64,000 nt of DNA from Incurvaria masculella (taxonomy: Eukaryota; Arthropoda; Insecta; Lepidoptera; Incurvariidae). Under the pieces are notes generated by a model. It was given only the letters and a program-made list of their open reading frames with translations. It was not told the origin of the DNA and searched no databases. The position numbers were made by a program, and so were the translations under genes. Shown in pieces: positions 33,501 to 38,061 of the stretch (positions are counted from its first letter, which is position 1; each line of letters starts with the position of its first letter). The stretch is taken from positions 16,503,021 to 16,567,020 of the forward strand of contig OX335642.1 in the NCBI GenBank assembly GCA_946894095.1, read 5' to 3'.

Positions 33501-35951
33501 TTCGTAATAGATGGCCATCTCCATACAAAATGCAGGTCTTCCGCAGTTGTTTATGACGGCAGCAATAAAACTCCAGGTACCTCAAGAATGTTTACGCCAA
33601 ATTAAGCTTAGCGCTCTGCGCCGAAAGATGACATTTACTTAGCAGGTTCAAAATGTGCGGCTGTTCAGGGCTGCCACATGTTTTGTAATGTTGAGCGCGC
33701 TGTGACTAGGAATTTAAACAGTTGAGTGCCACATCTAATTAGTTTTGTAACATGCGTTTTCATAAAAGTAAATTTAGTCTATATTTCCAAACATTATTTT
33801 TTGTAATTAATTATGATACCACGTATTATTATGAAAAAAGCATATTTTGCTCAGTTGAATTAAAATAGTAGACGAATATTTGTTTCTTTTAAAAGTGCTT
33901 TTTGGTGGCATACAAAATGTTTAAAAAAAAATATGTATGATTAGGGGCTTCCAAAGTAAAGGCTTAAACAAAACAATTTAAAAATAATTTGATATCTGTT
34001 TCGTTTTTAATTTGCTGACTTTTAGTACATTGGCATCAAAATTAACGAAATCGCTTTTAATAAAGTTTGCATGTTGAAATGACTAACTCGAATCGCAGTG
34101 CCGCCATCATCGTAGTTGCCGCGCCACCGCCCCGGGTCGGCTGAGGTGCCAACCGCTGTGCATTGTGTTACAGTGTTACAGCGTTTTCGTAGGTAGACAT
34201 CTCGTCGGCCACGCCCCCAGGGAGCCTCCCCTGGTAAAACTGTTTTCACTGAGACTCCTTATTTCGTCTTCAGTGGTGGGAATCCCGATAAAGAAGATGC
34301 GACCCACTCACGTGAGTTGCTTGCCGCACTCGACGCAGCGGAAGCACTCCCTGTGCCAGGCCCTCTTCTCGGCCTTGACGCGCTCCATGGCGAACACGGG
34401 CCGCGCGCACGCCGCGCACGCCACGCTCTCCTCCTCGCCCTTCATCTTGCGCGCGAGCCGCGACGAGCTGCGCGACTGCAAGCGCGAGCGGCGCCGTCAG
34501 CCGCGGGGCCGGGGGGGGCGGGGGGGCTGGGGGGAGATCGAGCAGATCGCCCCCCGCCCCCCCGTGCCAAGACTAATGCTGACATACAAAGACGGTTCTT
34601 GGGTCTTCAGACGATTCTAAAGTCTTCAAGTCTGACTGCCAAACTGTACATTATTTTCATACATTTGATGTCTCAAGACCCAAGAACTTTGCTTGAAACT
34701 CAGTATATGGCACTTTATTTCTTTTTGTTTTGTAACTGAGCCTGTAGTCCCAGTTGTCACCTAAATAGGCGTTTACGCCAAACCGATCGACCGGCGTTTT
34801 CAAATGTATGGAGAAATTGAAGAGCACGCGCCGTGGGCGTTAATCGAACTAAAATTTGCGAGTCTGAGTTTGATCCGAGTTGATCTTACTCAACGTTGCC
34901 GTAAATACGTCGACGTTGCCGTTTACGCCGACTCCGCATTTTCAAACAAATCGGAAGTCCTAGTTTGACTTTGACAGCTTGAAGAAGTAAAACCACAGAA
35001 TATTTAGTAAAAACTTGTATGGAGTTTGACGTTTTTACGTAACTTCGAAGAGCCGTAAACGCCAATTTAGGTGAGAATTCAGACTGACCACTCTGGACAC
35101 GGATGGCTAATACCTAACACCCACCGTCATGAGTTTAGCCCAAAACACTACATTCCCGAAGGGTAGGTCCCATGCCAAAACCTTCCCCGATAATTTACGA
35201 ACACGGCTAATTGATGGAAACAACGGAATTTTTTTCATTGGCATTATCTTTTCATCCAATGCGACGGTACCCGGGCGCGTTAAACCCTGCCACCAAGTAG
35301 GGGAAGTTTACATAGATAGAATATAGTAGTTTTACATAGATTCCGAACCATGAAGCAGCTCACGCTCATGCCACGCACACGACTACGAAGTATTATGTCT
35401 ATCTGATCGTGGTACGTTCTTTTAGTCAATTCAACTCACTTCTGCCTTACATTTAACTAATTTTGTTATGTCGGTCTTTCGTCACCCATCTTCAAACCAT
35501 CTTAACTCTTCCCTACTCAACTGTCTTCAATTATCTACTCTCATTTTACAATTCTCTCTAACCAAACCATTGCGGAACTTATTCGGTAAACTTAATCCGG
35601 AAACTATCCTCAAGGAACGCATTTCTACTAATTCATTCCACATCCGTGCCTCACCTGCCACACCCAAATTTCGCTTCCATACCCACCCAGGCTGAAATAA
35701 TGTGAAATGAGTTCGAGGCTTGCATCCGACGCGTCTCGTTCCGAAGCAAGAGGGTGCCCACTCACCACGGATATGTTGTTCTCGTCCTTGTTCTTCTTCA
35801 TGGACCTCTTCTTCTTGACGCCGGTGGTGGCGCTGGCGGCGCTGGTGGTGGAGGAGGTGGTGGTGCGGTGCTCCGAGTAGGAGTGGGTCTGGCTGACGTG
35901 GGACGCCTCCGCCTGTATGAGCATCTGGGAGTCCATCGTGGGGTATCTAGT
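9484..35951 (-). CDS. LIM-domain (EPLIN/Xin-like) cytoskeletal protein, 15 exons, both ends incomplete
   Basis: Gene-level entry; exons are listed separately. Fifteen GT-AG exons on the minus strand join without one phase conflict: 1,983 nt, 661 codons from the first Met (35936-35934). After a Ser/Thr- then Lys-rich leader comes one LIM zinc finger at residues 77-128 with perfect spacing C-x2-C-x17-H-x2-C-x2-C-x2-C-x17-C-x2-H, split between exons 2 and 3. The rest is charged, Pro/Glu-rich and probably disordered, with a recurring short motif built on RF/KF plus E or Q (SRFQLFEQ, GRFESGD, QRFENGEVF, DKFQFFET, NRFEHWSE, AKFENMK), often one per exon. LIM fingers bind proteins, and single-LIM proteins with such tails (EPLIN/LIMA1, Xin) bundle actin; that role is inference. 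An acceptor precedes exon 1, so an upstream exon exists. Exon 15 ends in a donor, so the C-terminus is not identified. Exons are GC-rich in AT-rich introns. Confidence 0.85.
9563..10083. other. Intron 14, proximal part
   Basis: AT-rich, no coding signal. Includes a short AGATGGCGC motif near 9626 of the type scattered through lepidopteran repeats. Confidence 0.5.
10084..10265 (+). repeat. Truncated SINE family C copy
   Basis: Body blocks GTGCATTTCGTCA, CCATGGTTCGGAATC and CATGGCACCTAGT match the fuller copies at 5202 and 38993. The tRNA-like head is absent. Confidence 0.65.
10313..10440. mobile_element. Small hairpin MITE, family F
   Basis: Imperfect inverted arms centred on a TTAGAAAAAAGATG...CTTTTTTCTA core. 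The outer blocks GTTCTCGTGTTCGAAGCTGTCA and their complement GACAGCTTCTCACGCGAGAA face each other. A related hairpin sits at 62407-62502, sharing the AGCTGTCAAA and TTCTCATGTTCGCTTC-type blocks. Confidence 0.6.
10751..11074. mobile_element. Hairpin MITE, family E
   Basis: The ends are inverted: GTAAGTGAAAC at the left and GTTTCACTTAC at the right, and the match extends about 37 bp inward (ATTTAATTATATTTAAAAA against TTTTTAAAAATAATCAAAT). A second, one-armed copy lies at 26548-26800. Non-coding. Confidence 0.75.
11237..11385 (-). CDS. LIM gene exon 14
   Basis: 149 nt. Encodes AQALARAKNLRNRFEHWSE, then an acidic Asp/Glu/Gln segment. Acceptor GTGCAG, donor GTAGGC; starts in phase 0 and leaves two bases (AG) for exon 15. 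Carries one copy of the recurring RFE motif. Confidence 0.85.
11386..11896. other. Intron 13, part
   Basis: No recognised feature between exon 14 and the LINE insertion. Confidence 0.5.
12293..12538 (-). pseudogene. LINE ORF2 C-terminal domain (frame-broken)
   Basis: Carries the typical LINE tail pattern with SSARMWNQLPLDVRTS and FKERLKCHF. It is in a different frame from the reverse transcriptase and is separated from it by about 80 bp with a stop and indels. Confidence 0.75.
12620..13384 (-). pseudogene. LINE reverse transcriptase fragment
   Basis: Motifs in order: SKAVGLDGMS (just before the first Met), SGFRPCHSTTTALV, LLDFSSAFNSVD, TAGVPQGGVLSPLLFSVF and the catalytic YADDLQLY. The frame is open over the polymerase core but joins neither the endonuclease/linker (frameshift near 13375-13390, where the linker frame ends and the RT frame picks up at SLKSKAVG) nor the C-terminal domain. 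The family enzyme copies element RNA at a nicked target. This copy cannot. Confidence 0.85.
13381..14190 (-). pseudogene. LINE endonuclease C-terminus and linker
   Basis: An open frame from 13956 to 13381 encodes the linker (NTDMMAKRDALKRKHK is typical of the segment between endonuclease and polymerase). In-frame codons upstream to about 14190 give the endonuclease end with the SNHD motif. The rest of the endonuclease is absent. Confidence 0.75.
14429..14590 (-). repeat. SINE family C fragment beside a splice donor
   Basis: Reverse-oriented copy with a B-box-like block (GGATTTGAAC on the plus strand) and the CATGGATTGCGAACCATGG block. Its tRNA-like head ends about 30 bp beyond the donor of exon 13. 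Confidence 0.65.
14625..14791 (-). CDS. LIM gene exon 13
   Basis: 167 nt. Encodes GPKPLKSFTPPPPGAEY, a Ser-rich then strongly acidic stretch (SEECSEEEDSEDE) and AAARQRDEALQQ. Acceptor GTGCAG, donor GTGAGC. The junction glycine is split with exon 12. Very high GC at third positions. Confidence 0.85.
14847..15278. mobile_element. Inverted-repeat element carrying a TATA-type core promoter
   Basis: Terminal blocks GGTGAACAGACAAGTGAGTG (14847) and CACTCACTTACCTGTTCACC (ending 15278) are inverted copies. Inside, on the plus strand, TATAAAA at 15050-15056 is followed by an initiator-like TCAGTT at 15067 and GC-rich sequence. No reading frame with recognisable domains follows. It is either a MITE with its own promoter or a solo-LTR-like sequence inserted in one. 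Confidence 0.55.
15283..15964. other. Intron 12, part
   Basis: AT-rich with no gene. Sequence around 15720-15890 resembles a retroelement 3' UTR, but nothing diagnostic is present. Confidence 0.4.
15965..16371 (-). mobile_element. Decayed TTAA MITE, family A
   Basis: Reverse-oriented copy of the family defined by 36497-37039. Shared blocks: GTGTTTGATTTGGTTAGATTTAC, ACAATGCCAATGGTCATCA, CATCTAGTTCGAT and GTTTGTATGGGGAGTTGAG. One terminus is lost and the centre is shortened. A GTAA microsatellite lies at 16196-16211. Confidence 0.7.
16415..16586 (-). CDS. LIM gene exon 12
   Basis: 172 nt. Encodes RKSPSPEVYRDPEVVRAED and then a helical-looking segment with ASRMIGVFKQLELEQSRKE. Acceptor GCACAG, donor GTGGGA. 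Starts in phase 0 and leaves one base. The SP sites in RKSPSPE are plausible phosphorylation sites (inference). Confidence 0.85.
16638..16765. repeat. 59-bp tandem duplication with GATGGCGCCACTAATCT core
   Basis: GGCGGTCAACAGGTGGCGCC at 16641 recurs as GGCGGTTAACAGATGGCGCC at 16700, followed in both by TTTCCACACTGCTG-type sequence. Just over two units. A single related core occurs at 31815. Confidence 0.75.
17118..17122. repeat. Target-site duplication of the BEL element (left)
   Basis: The 5 bp GTGTG directly before the left LTR equals the 5 bp at 22129-22133 directly after the right LTR. BEL/Pao integrases typically make duplications of this size. Confidence 0.8.
17123..17653 (-). repeat. 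BEL/Pao LTR (3' LTR of the element)
   Basis: 531 bp, starting TG and ending CA in the plus reading. It matches 21598-22128 in length and, as far as I can compare by eye, in sequence. The element reads on the minus strand, so this is its 3' LTR. Just inside it the minus strand reads AAGGCGGGC, a purine-rich stretch suited to plus-strand priming. Confidence 0.9.
17654..17863. other. BEL internal 3' untranslated spacer
   Basis: About 210 bp between the integrase stop and the 3' LTR. AT-rich, no gene. Confidence 0.7.
17864..19270 (-). pseudogene. BEL/Pao integrase (polyprotein C-terminus)
   Basis: About 460 codons open to the stop at 17864. In order: an integrase zinc-binding H2C2 region (HHLTHLIIDSMHVQYLHAG, then a CVKC pair), the DDE core (VDYCGFF; FSDNGTNFVGSD; SFKHHLRR and the ECEAILNSRPL block), then the BEL-specific C-terminal domain (GSVVLVREDNLPPLQWKLAR). 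No in-frame ATG starts it: the apparent start codon near 19210 is TTG, and the frame continues upstream past NKYALKCLI to the deletion junction near 19265. It was therefore made from a polyprotein that is now disrupted. The coding frame itself looks intact. Confidence 0.88.
19257..21002 (-). CDS. BEL/Pao gag plus protease start
   Basis: 581 codons from an ATG 5' of a Pro/Ser leader. An N-terminal helical segment is followed by the retrotransposon gag region (FAGEPTDWNAFFDLYN is the BEL signature). Three zinc-knuckle-like clusters follow (CIVCQSAHSLGKC, CINCLNVGHDIKDC, CRTCNQKHHSLLH), then an Ala/Pro-rich linker and an aspartic-protease active site IDSGSQATII. The frame stops (TGA) 46 residues after that site, exactly where the internal deletion joins integrase in another frame. 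Gag forms the cytoplasmic particle and packages element RNA; this product should still contain every gag part. Confidence 0.85.
   Translation of the reverse strand: MFNKMAQPGDSFPPTAVSNINSETGSNPEKSTRRVIKAIPYEQDLFERDIIFTELRAISDIIDTDEFLCRAKELLTLQRKFSKNQIKIEKYLMASGQFDKTEQLTIRSDFNDLYYKIQVSASKLKQAELITRRMSHSVHNSTARDVSHCCGTSGHDKPRLPTLSLPTFAGEPTDWNAFFDLYNSIVHSSTRYEDVEKFRYLLTCLKNEPYNLIKSIPVTNENYQVAVDMLKSRYENLRLIACRHLDRILDLENLSNSDKGLRNILNIFQENLKALEMMKFPIKEWDFILINLLLRRLGANLRKRFEISLPSCSSIPTLAELLTFLNKELAANEIVNFNRISDSSGSNNAKSSVQTNSHYKQNQVPSKFCAAATTTSEQHRFKCIVCQSAHSLGKCPQFQNLSVSARRTTIKGQKICINCLNVGHDIKDCKSKFTCRTCNQKHHSLLHEEIPLIVAAVAASAPPPPPPPAPPLVPAHAPVPNDTMTLAASLASTSTVANQTYTHNTVLLSTALADIYLGCDRKQTVRCIIDSGSQATIITEACVERLRLPRRRVDVPLEGIEINRTIPTRGVVNFQLSKTIR
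21598..22128 (-). repeat. BEL/Pao LTR (5' LTR of the element)
   Basis: 531 bp, same length as and apparently the same sequence as 17123-17653. It should hold the promoter driving minus-strand transcription of gag, in the same direction as the host gene. Confidence 0.9.
22129..22133. repeat. Target-site duplication of the BEL element (right)
   Basis: GTGTG, partner of 17118-17122. Confidence 0.8.
22179..22334 (-). CDS. LIM gene exon 11
   Basis: 156 nt, 52 codons, phase 0 at both ends. Encodes PFVPRELVRAADRTDEVR, then ISDKFQFFETYRPKEERRQF and RMTPPRDVQ. The KFQFFETY block is one of the best examples of the recurring motif. Acceptor GTGGCAG, donor GTGACT. Because it is a symmetric exon it could be skipped without a frameshift. 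Confidence 0.87.
22407..22720 (+). mobile_element. 5' end of a piggyBac-like transposon with promoter
   Basis: TTAA (22407-22410) is followed by CCCGTAAAGCGCGAACGACG, the TTAA-CCC arrangement of piggyBac ends. Three GATTGGC (inverted CCAAT) boxes follow at 22471, 22512 and 22554, plus a direct CCAAT near 22572, then GC-rich sequence. ATG at 22686 opens MSDENIT, which either stops at TAA or splices at a consensus donor (GTAAGT, 22706). No matching right terminus was found, so this is a fragment. The assignment rests on terminus form and layout, not on a transposase. Confidence 0.5.
22686..22705 (+). CDS. Possible first coding exon of the piggyBac-like element
   Basis: Twenty bases encoding MSDENIT-like residues, directly followed by GTAAGTATT, a consensus donor. 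No downstream exon is identified, so this is a remnant at best. Confidence 0.3.
22721..23284. other. Intron 10, part
   Basis: No gene. A short GC-rich patch (CGGCCGCTCGG..., 23040-23080) is unexplained. Confidence 0.4.
23285..23612 (+). repeat. Dispersed repeat R, copy 2
   Basis: The longest (CCGT)n tract of the family (23341-23395), with both terminal blocks: GGGTTCCGTACCCAAAGGGT and GTACGGAACCC...GGCCGGTTTTT. Confidence 0.88.
23613..25043. other. Intron 10, repeat-poor part
   Basis: AT-rich. A degraded GACGGACGGACAGAC microsatellite (23950) hints at another repeat-R remnant. A local duplication of TAGATAGA(A/G)CGCGCGC lies at 24220-24265. No exon. Confidence 0.45.
25044..25420 (+). mobile_element. 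Decayed MITE, family D
   Basis: After a TTAA (25040-25043) the sequence GGGGGGTTTGTGTGTTCATTTAGAT matches the family D start, and ATTCGTCGCTATTT...CTATAGCTCC follows. A small inner hairpin (GTGCATCATCTCTGGT at 25172, complement near 25300) interrupts it. The right terminus is not recognised. Confidence 0.5.
25592..25701 (-). CDS. LIM gene exon 10
   Basis: 110 nt. Encodes GIGKKSRTIFLELD, an Ala/Pro stretch and PPRRKEK. Acceptor GTACAG, donor GTAAAC; the phase-1 glycine is shared with exon 9. Confidence 0.85.
25702..26248. other. Intron 9
   Basis: A CTTCC...GGTGGTAGGGTTAATCCCAC stretch near 25840 resembles SINE-C-type tails. Otherwise nothing recognised. Confidence 0.4.
26249..26401 (-). CDS. 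LIM gene exon 9
   Basis: 153 nt. Encodes AITSADKIRALEVDGERSRA followed by IKQRFENGEVFQEEAR and an acidic end (RDRDIEDETLFNDG). Predicted mostly helical and highly charged. Carries the QRFENGE motif copy. Acceptor GCGCAG, donor GTAACC. Confidence 0.87.
26548..26800. mobile_element. One-armed copy of hairpin MITE family E
   Basis: Begins GTAAGTGAAACAATATTT like the element at 10751. It shares AAAGATGCATGCATTC, TATAACGGTAAATATCTGA and GTTCAAACTTTTTT with that element read in reverse. The closing arm is replaced by a GAGACTGACAGTTTTAT block also found at 5564. Confidence 0.6.
27098..27155 (-). CDS. LIM gene exon 8 (microexon-like, 58 nt)
   Basis: Encodes GKQAKIKEMYEQSVMQSEQ and leaves one base. 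Acceptor TTTTAG, donor GTGAGT. Lower GC than its neighbours. It is not divisible by three, so skipping it would shift the frame. Confidence 0.85.
27156..27918. other. Intron 7
   Basis: AT-rich; no mobile element or gene recognised. Confidence 0.5.
27919..28094 (-). CDS. LIM gene exon 7
   Basis: 176 nt. Encodes DEDSVLKKSYKQCSTREQ, MSEIVGRFESGDHDSSERR and RKQEIQNIRSRLFM. Two motif-like repeats (GRFESGD, SRLFMGK with exon 8). Acceptor GTGCAG, donor GTATGT; ends in phase 0. Confidence 0.87.
28269..28332 (-). repeat. tRNA-like SINE head or tRNA remnant
   Basis: Read on the minus strand, TGGCCAAGCAGTTGC is a good pol III A box, and 30 bp later GGTTCGATATCC is a B box. The acceptor stem and anticodon arm do not fold well, so it is tRNA-derived rather than a working tRNA. 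Confidence 0.5.
28528..28619 (-). CDS. LIM gene exon 6
   Basis: 92 nt. Encodes KFKAKGMDIGVSDEYLNGIP and an acidic Ser-rich end (SSSEGEEDG). The first base completes a Lys codon with the AA that ends exon 5 at its first (exon-proximal) donor; only that donor keeps this frame. Acceptor CTCAG, donor GTAACT. Confidence 0.87.
28620..31241. other. Intron 5
   Basis: A long intron with no host exon. A retroelement 3'-UTR-like block lies at 29255-29400. A GC-rich patch near 30360-30470 is unexplained. Confidence 0.5.
29255..29400 (+). repeat. LINE 3'-end remnant with GAAACT tail
   Basis: GAAGTTTCTTGTCGGCTCTTCTTC followed by TGTGTAATATACATCTAATGGAGG and a tail of AACTGA repeats. The TGTGTAA...ATACATCT..GAGGAAATAA block recurs at 42930-42970, which marks a shared element 3' end. 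Confidence 0.5.
31242..31610. repeat. Three tandem 121-bp units covering an exon end and splice donor
   Basis: GATCCGGTACT(A/T)ACTTGGCGAG occurs at 31259, 31380 and 31501, exactly 121 bp apart. Each unit holds, on the minus strand, the last part of exon 5 and a GT donor. The unit nearest the exon carries GTTAGT, the middle one GTAAGT and the distal one GTTAGT. The two intronic units resemble each other more than they do the exonic one. Using the middle or distal donor would add 121 or 242 nt and shift the frame into exon 6. Confidence 0.9.
31515..31677 (-). CDS. LIM gene exon 5
   Basis: 163 nt up to its first donor. Encodes ASDKPDLGLEELSTLDVKSR, FQLFEQASKNPEEPPPLEH, then DKSATLLSRLA plus AA of the next codon. 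Acceptor TTACAG. The chosen end (31515, donor GTTAGT) is the only one of three tandem donors that continues into exon 6 in frame. Confidence 0.82.
32257..32328 (-). CDS. LIM gene exon 4
   Basis: 72 nt. With one base from exon 3 it gives KTPKKHQVIICESNPKELPP and DVAR. Acceptor TTGCAG, donor GTGACA. A basic TPKK site precedes a hydrophobic VIIC strand. Confidence 0.83.
32512..32574 (-). repeat. tRNA-derived sequence (Lys-like body)
   Basis: On the minus strand GTCTGGA and TCCAGAC form a perfect 7-bp acceptor stem. TA, a D arm (GCTC...GAGC) and TGGA/TCCA anticodon stem follow in order. The loop would hold TAT, but the base before it is A instead of the invariant T, and the T arm is collapsed. 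This fits a tRNA pseudogene or a SINE head, not a working tRNA. Confidence 0.55.
32807..32907 (-). CDS. LIM gene exon 3 (second half of LIM finger)
   Basis: 101 nt. Encodes TVETYESNQTNLYCKQHFKT, LFAPRVVEDEEEVP. Supplies the last two zinc ligands (Cys125, His128). TYESNQTNLYCKQHF closely follows the EPLIN-type LIM pattern. Acceptor TTACAG, donor GTCAGT. Confidence 0.88.
32908..34311. other. Intron 2
   Basis: AT-rich apart from a GC-rich patch just beyond exon 3. No mobile element or gene recognised. Confidence 0.5.
34312..34475 (-). CDS. LIM gene exon 2 (first half of LIM finger)
   Basis: 164 nt. Encodes SRSSSRLARKMKGEEESVA, then CAACARPVFAMERVKAEKRA and WHRECFRCVECGKQLT. Holds six zinc ligands (Cys77, Cys80, His98, Cys101, Cys104, Cys107). 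Acceptor CTTGCAG, donor GTGAGT. The intron upstream begins with an unusual G/C-rich tract (34500-34560). Confidence 0.9.
34753..35080. mobile_element. MITE with CACCTAAAT..GGCGTTTACG termini
   Basis: GTCACCTAAATAGGCGTTTACG at 34756 faces GCCGTAAACGCCAATTTAGGTGAG ending near 35076. The TACGTCGACGTTGCCGTTTACG-type inner block repeats the same motif. No open frame. Confidence 0.75.
35096..35375 (-). repeat. SINE family C, head missing
   Basis: Reverse copy: GGATGGCTAATACCTAACAC, TTAGCCCAAAACAC, GGTCCCATGCCAAAACCTTCC, CATTGGCATTATCTTTTCATC and AGATTCCGAACCATGAAGC. The tRNA-like head is absent. Confidence 0.75.
35766..35951 (-). CDS. LIM gene exon 1 (first recognised; contains first Met)
   Basis: The exon follows acceptor CTCAG and encodes TRYPTMDSQMLIQAEASHV, a Ser/Thr-rich run (HRTTTSSTTSAASATT) and a basic end (KKKRSMKKNKDE). 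The Met at 35936-35934, in context ACGATGG, is the likeliest start because no upstream coding exon is recognisable. Translation could begin in an earlier exon. Donor GTGAGT; ends in phase 0. The KKKRSMKKNK run could act as a nuclear or membrane-binding signal (inference). Confidence 0.8.
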
Positions 35952-36149
35952 CTGAGGAGGATCCAGAAACGTTTGCATTAACCACAATGTTTCACAATAT
36001 TTTTCCTGTTTCCTAGCGCATCGTTTCAAGGCCGTTGCTTATTGCTATACATATTATTGTATAAGGAATTGAGTTAGTTAAGTAAGTTCTATTTATAATC
36101 CATTTGCACTGAGGGTTGCTGTTTCTCTTGTTCTTGTTCTTTGCCTTAA

Positions 36150-36492
36150 GGACGGCCCGTAAGCTATGCTCCCCATACAAACGTAGTTTATTGATCATTT
36201 GGAAACCGCTATTCCAATTAAATTGATATTTAATATCTAATATCAGGTAACTAATATCTGTGTCTGCATGGTTTTGTTTTTTTGAAAAATCTAAACTCAA
36301 TGAAATGAAAGCAAAAAGAAAATCTTCATACGAAAACTGACATTTACCGAAAAAACAAAGACATGCAGACACAGATATTTGTAGCCTAATATTAGATACC
36401 AAATATTAAGTAAGTTGGAACAGTGGTTTTCAAATGATTAGTAAACTACGTTTGTATGGGAGGCGAAATTTCCTGATGCTTACGAGCCGACC
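36150..36492. mobile_element. Hairpin TTAA MITE, family B
   Basis: Flanked by TTAA on both sides (36146-36149, 36493-36496). The ends are GGACGGCCCGTAAGC and GCTTACGAGCCGACC, inverted. The arms continue with CCCATACAAACGTAGTTTA and TAAACTACGTTTGTATGGG. Non-coding. Confidence 0.85.
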
Positions 36493-36496
36493 TTAA

Positions 36497-37039
36497 GGTG
36501 GCCCATCCCGCTCATCTCCCCATACAAAACGGGAAAGAAGATCACGCCCATATTACTTGTCAGAGATCCAAAATTTTGCTCAAAATAGCTTTATTTGATC
36601 GAACTAGATGTCTGATGACCATTGGCATTGTAAAATTGTGTTTGGTTTCTAAGTTAAAAGGTCCGAAAGTTCGCATTTTTCGCGCGTTTTATACAATAAC
36701 TTTGGAGGTGGATTACGCAATGATAAAGTAAGAACATCTTAAAAAGATTAGTCATCAGACATAGCTTATTTAATCAAGATTTATAATCTATTTGGTTTTT
36801 GGTTCGATTTTTTACTACAGCGGTCGTGGTTTACTTTTAGCTAAAAGTCGTTTTGAAATTCAAATTTTCGTAAATTTTACCAAATCATACACTATGCACA
36901 TTGTCTTTTTTGTGGACATGTTGCATCTTCCTCATCACGGAGTCTGTCTTATTCTTTGAAACAGAGAAGGTCCCAGAGCGCAACAGCACGGTATTGTACC
37001 GTGCCCGCGAATGAGTTAGGCCCGCCGGGTTGGGCCACC
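36497..37039 (+). mobile_element. TTAA MITE family A, complete copy 1
   Basis: 543 bp between TTAA sites (36493-36496 shared with family B; 37040-37043). Termini GGTGGCCCATCC...GGGTTGGGCCACC. Very similar to 53257-53798. The TTAA flank suggests mobilisation by a piggyBac-type or other TTAA-specific transposase (inference). No coding frame. Confidence 0.88.
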
Positions 37040-37170
37040 TTAAGCTGTTCTACCAATAATTGTTTAGCAGTAGTATTTAGATCTATGTAAGTGTGTATTT
37101 AATTACTGTGGACGGAAAACCAGTAAAGTTTATTTGCTGATTCTTCTTTACTGGCTGCGGATCTATCACT

Positions 37171-37455
37171 TTTTAGGGTTCCGTACCCAAAGGGTGAAAA
37201 CGGAACCCTATTACTAAGCCTCCGCTGTCCGTCCGTCCGTCTGTCACAGGGCTGTATCTCATTAACCGTAACAGGTAGGAAGCTGAAATTTTCACAGATT
37301 ATGTATTTATTTTGCCGCTATAACAACAAATAGGTAACATTATAAAATAATAATAATTAAGGGGGGCCCCATACAAAAAACGTGTTTTTTTTTTGTAAAT
37401 CTTGTGGTACGGAACCCTTCGTGTGCGAGTCCGACTCGCACTTGGCCGGTTTTTG
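37171..37455 (+). repeat. Dispersed repeat R, copy 3
   Basis: Both terminal blocks are intact (GGGTTCCGTACCCAAAGGGT; GGTACGGAACCC...GGCCGGTTTTT), with a short (CCGT)n tract. Confidence 0.88.
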
Positions 37456-37839
37456 ACGTAACTTACCTTACTACCAAAAAAGTTTAAATAAATGAAATTA
37501 AATTAAACGTTGTGACACTTGGTTCGGGTCACCGAGAGAGGCGATGGCAGGGCCCGGCGTGACGCTCGTGAACGGGAGCTGATTGTGGGGACTGGCCTGC
37601 TCCAATTGGCAACATGTTAGATGGCAGGGATAGTCTTTGCAAAATAAACCGATACATTTTGCCATGAACTGTTATACGACATGAACTGCTGATTTTTGTG
37701 AATTCATATGAATGTAGTGTATATACCTGTGTTTTTCTCTATCATCAATGACATATACTTACTGTAAGTAGGAATTTAAATAATGTATTTACACAAATGG
37801 GTGCCAATAACCCGTAAGCAGCTTGAAAAACGCCCTTAA

Positions 37840-38022
37840 AGATTTTTATAGAAATCTTTAGAGGATGATATGATGGATATAAGATAAGTTATCAACAAAA
37901 TCAAACAGACGTAGGTATATCAGTTGGTTTGTGCAAACTTTCAGAAGAATATTTCTTAATTTGGCTGAGGAAAAAGGCACGAACCATTCAACTCGATCAC
38001 CTCATTATCCTCTTAACATAAA
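37840..38022. mobile_element. Half copy of hairpin family G
   Basis: Matches the right half of 43593-43987: GATAAGTTATCAACAAAATCAAA, GCAAACTTTCAGAAGAATATTTC, GGCACGAACCATTCAACTCG and ATCACCTCATTATCC. Confidence 0.65.
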
Positions 38023-38061
38023 AAAAACTTTGGCCAATGCTAAGTCTGGTTTCAGCCTTAA

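Noticed and set aside
34500..34560. G-run tract upstream of exon 2 as a quadruplex switch
   Set aside because: It is a C-rich pyrimidine tract on the transcribed strand just before the acceptor; the splice role explains it without further assumptions.
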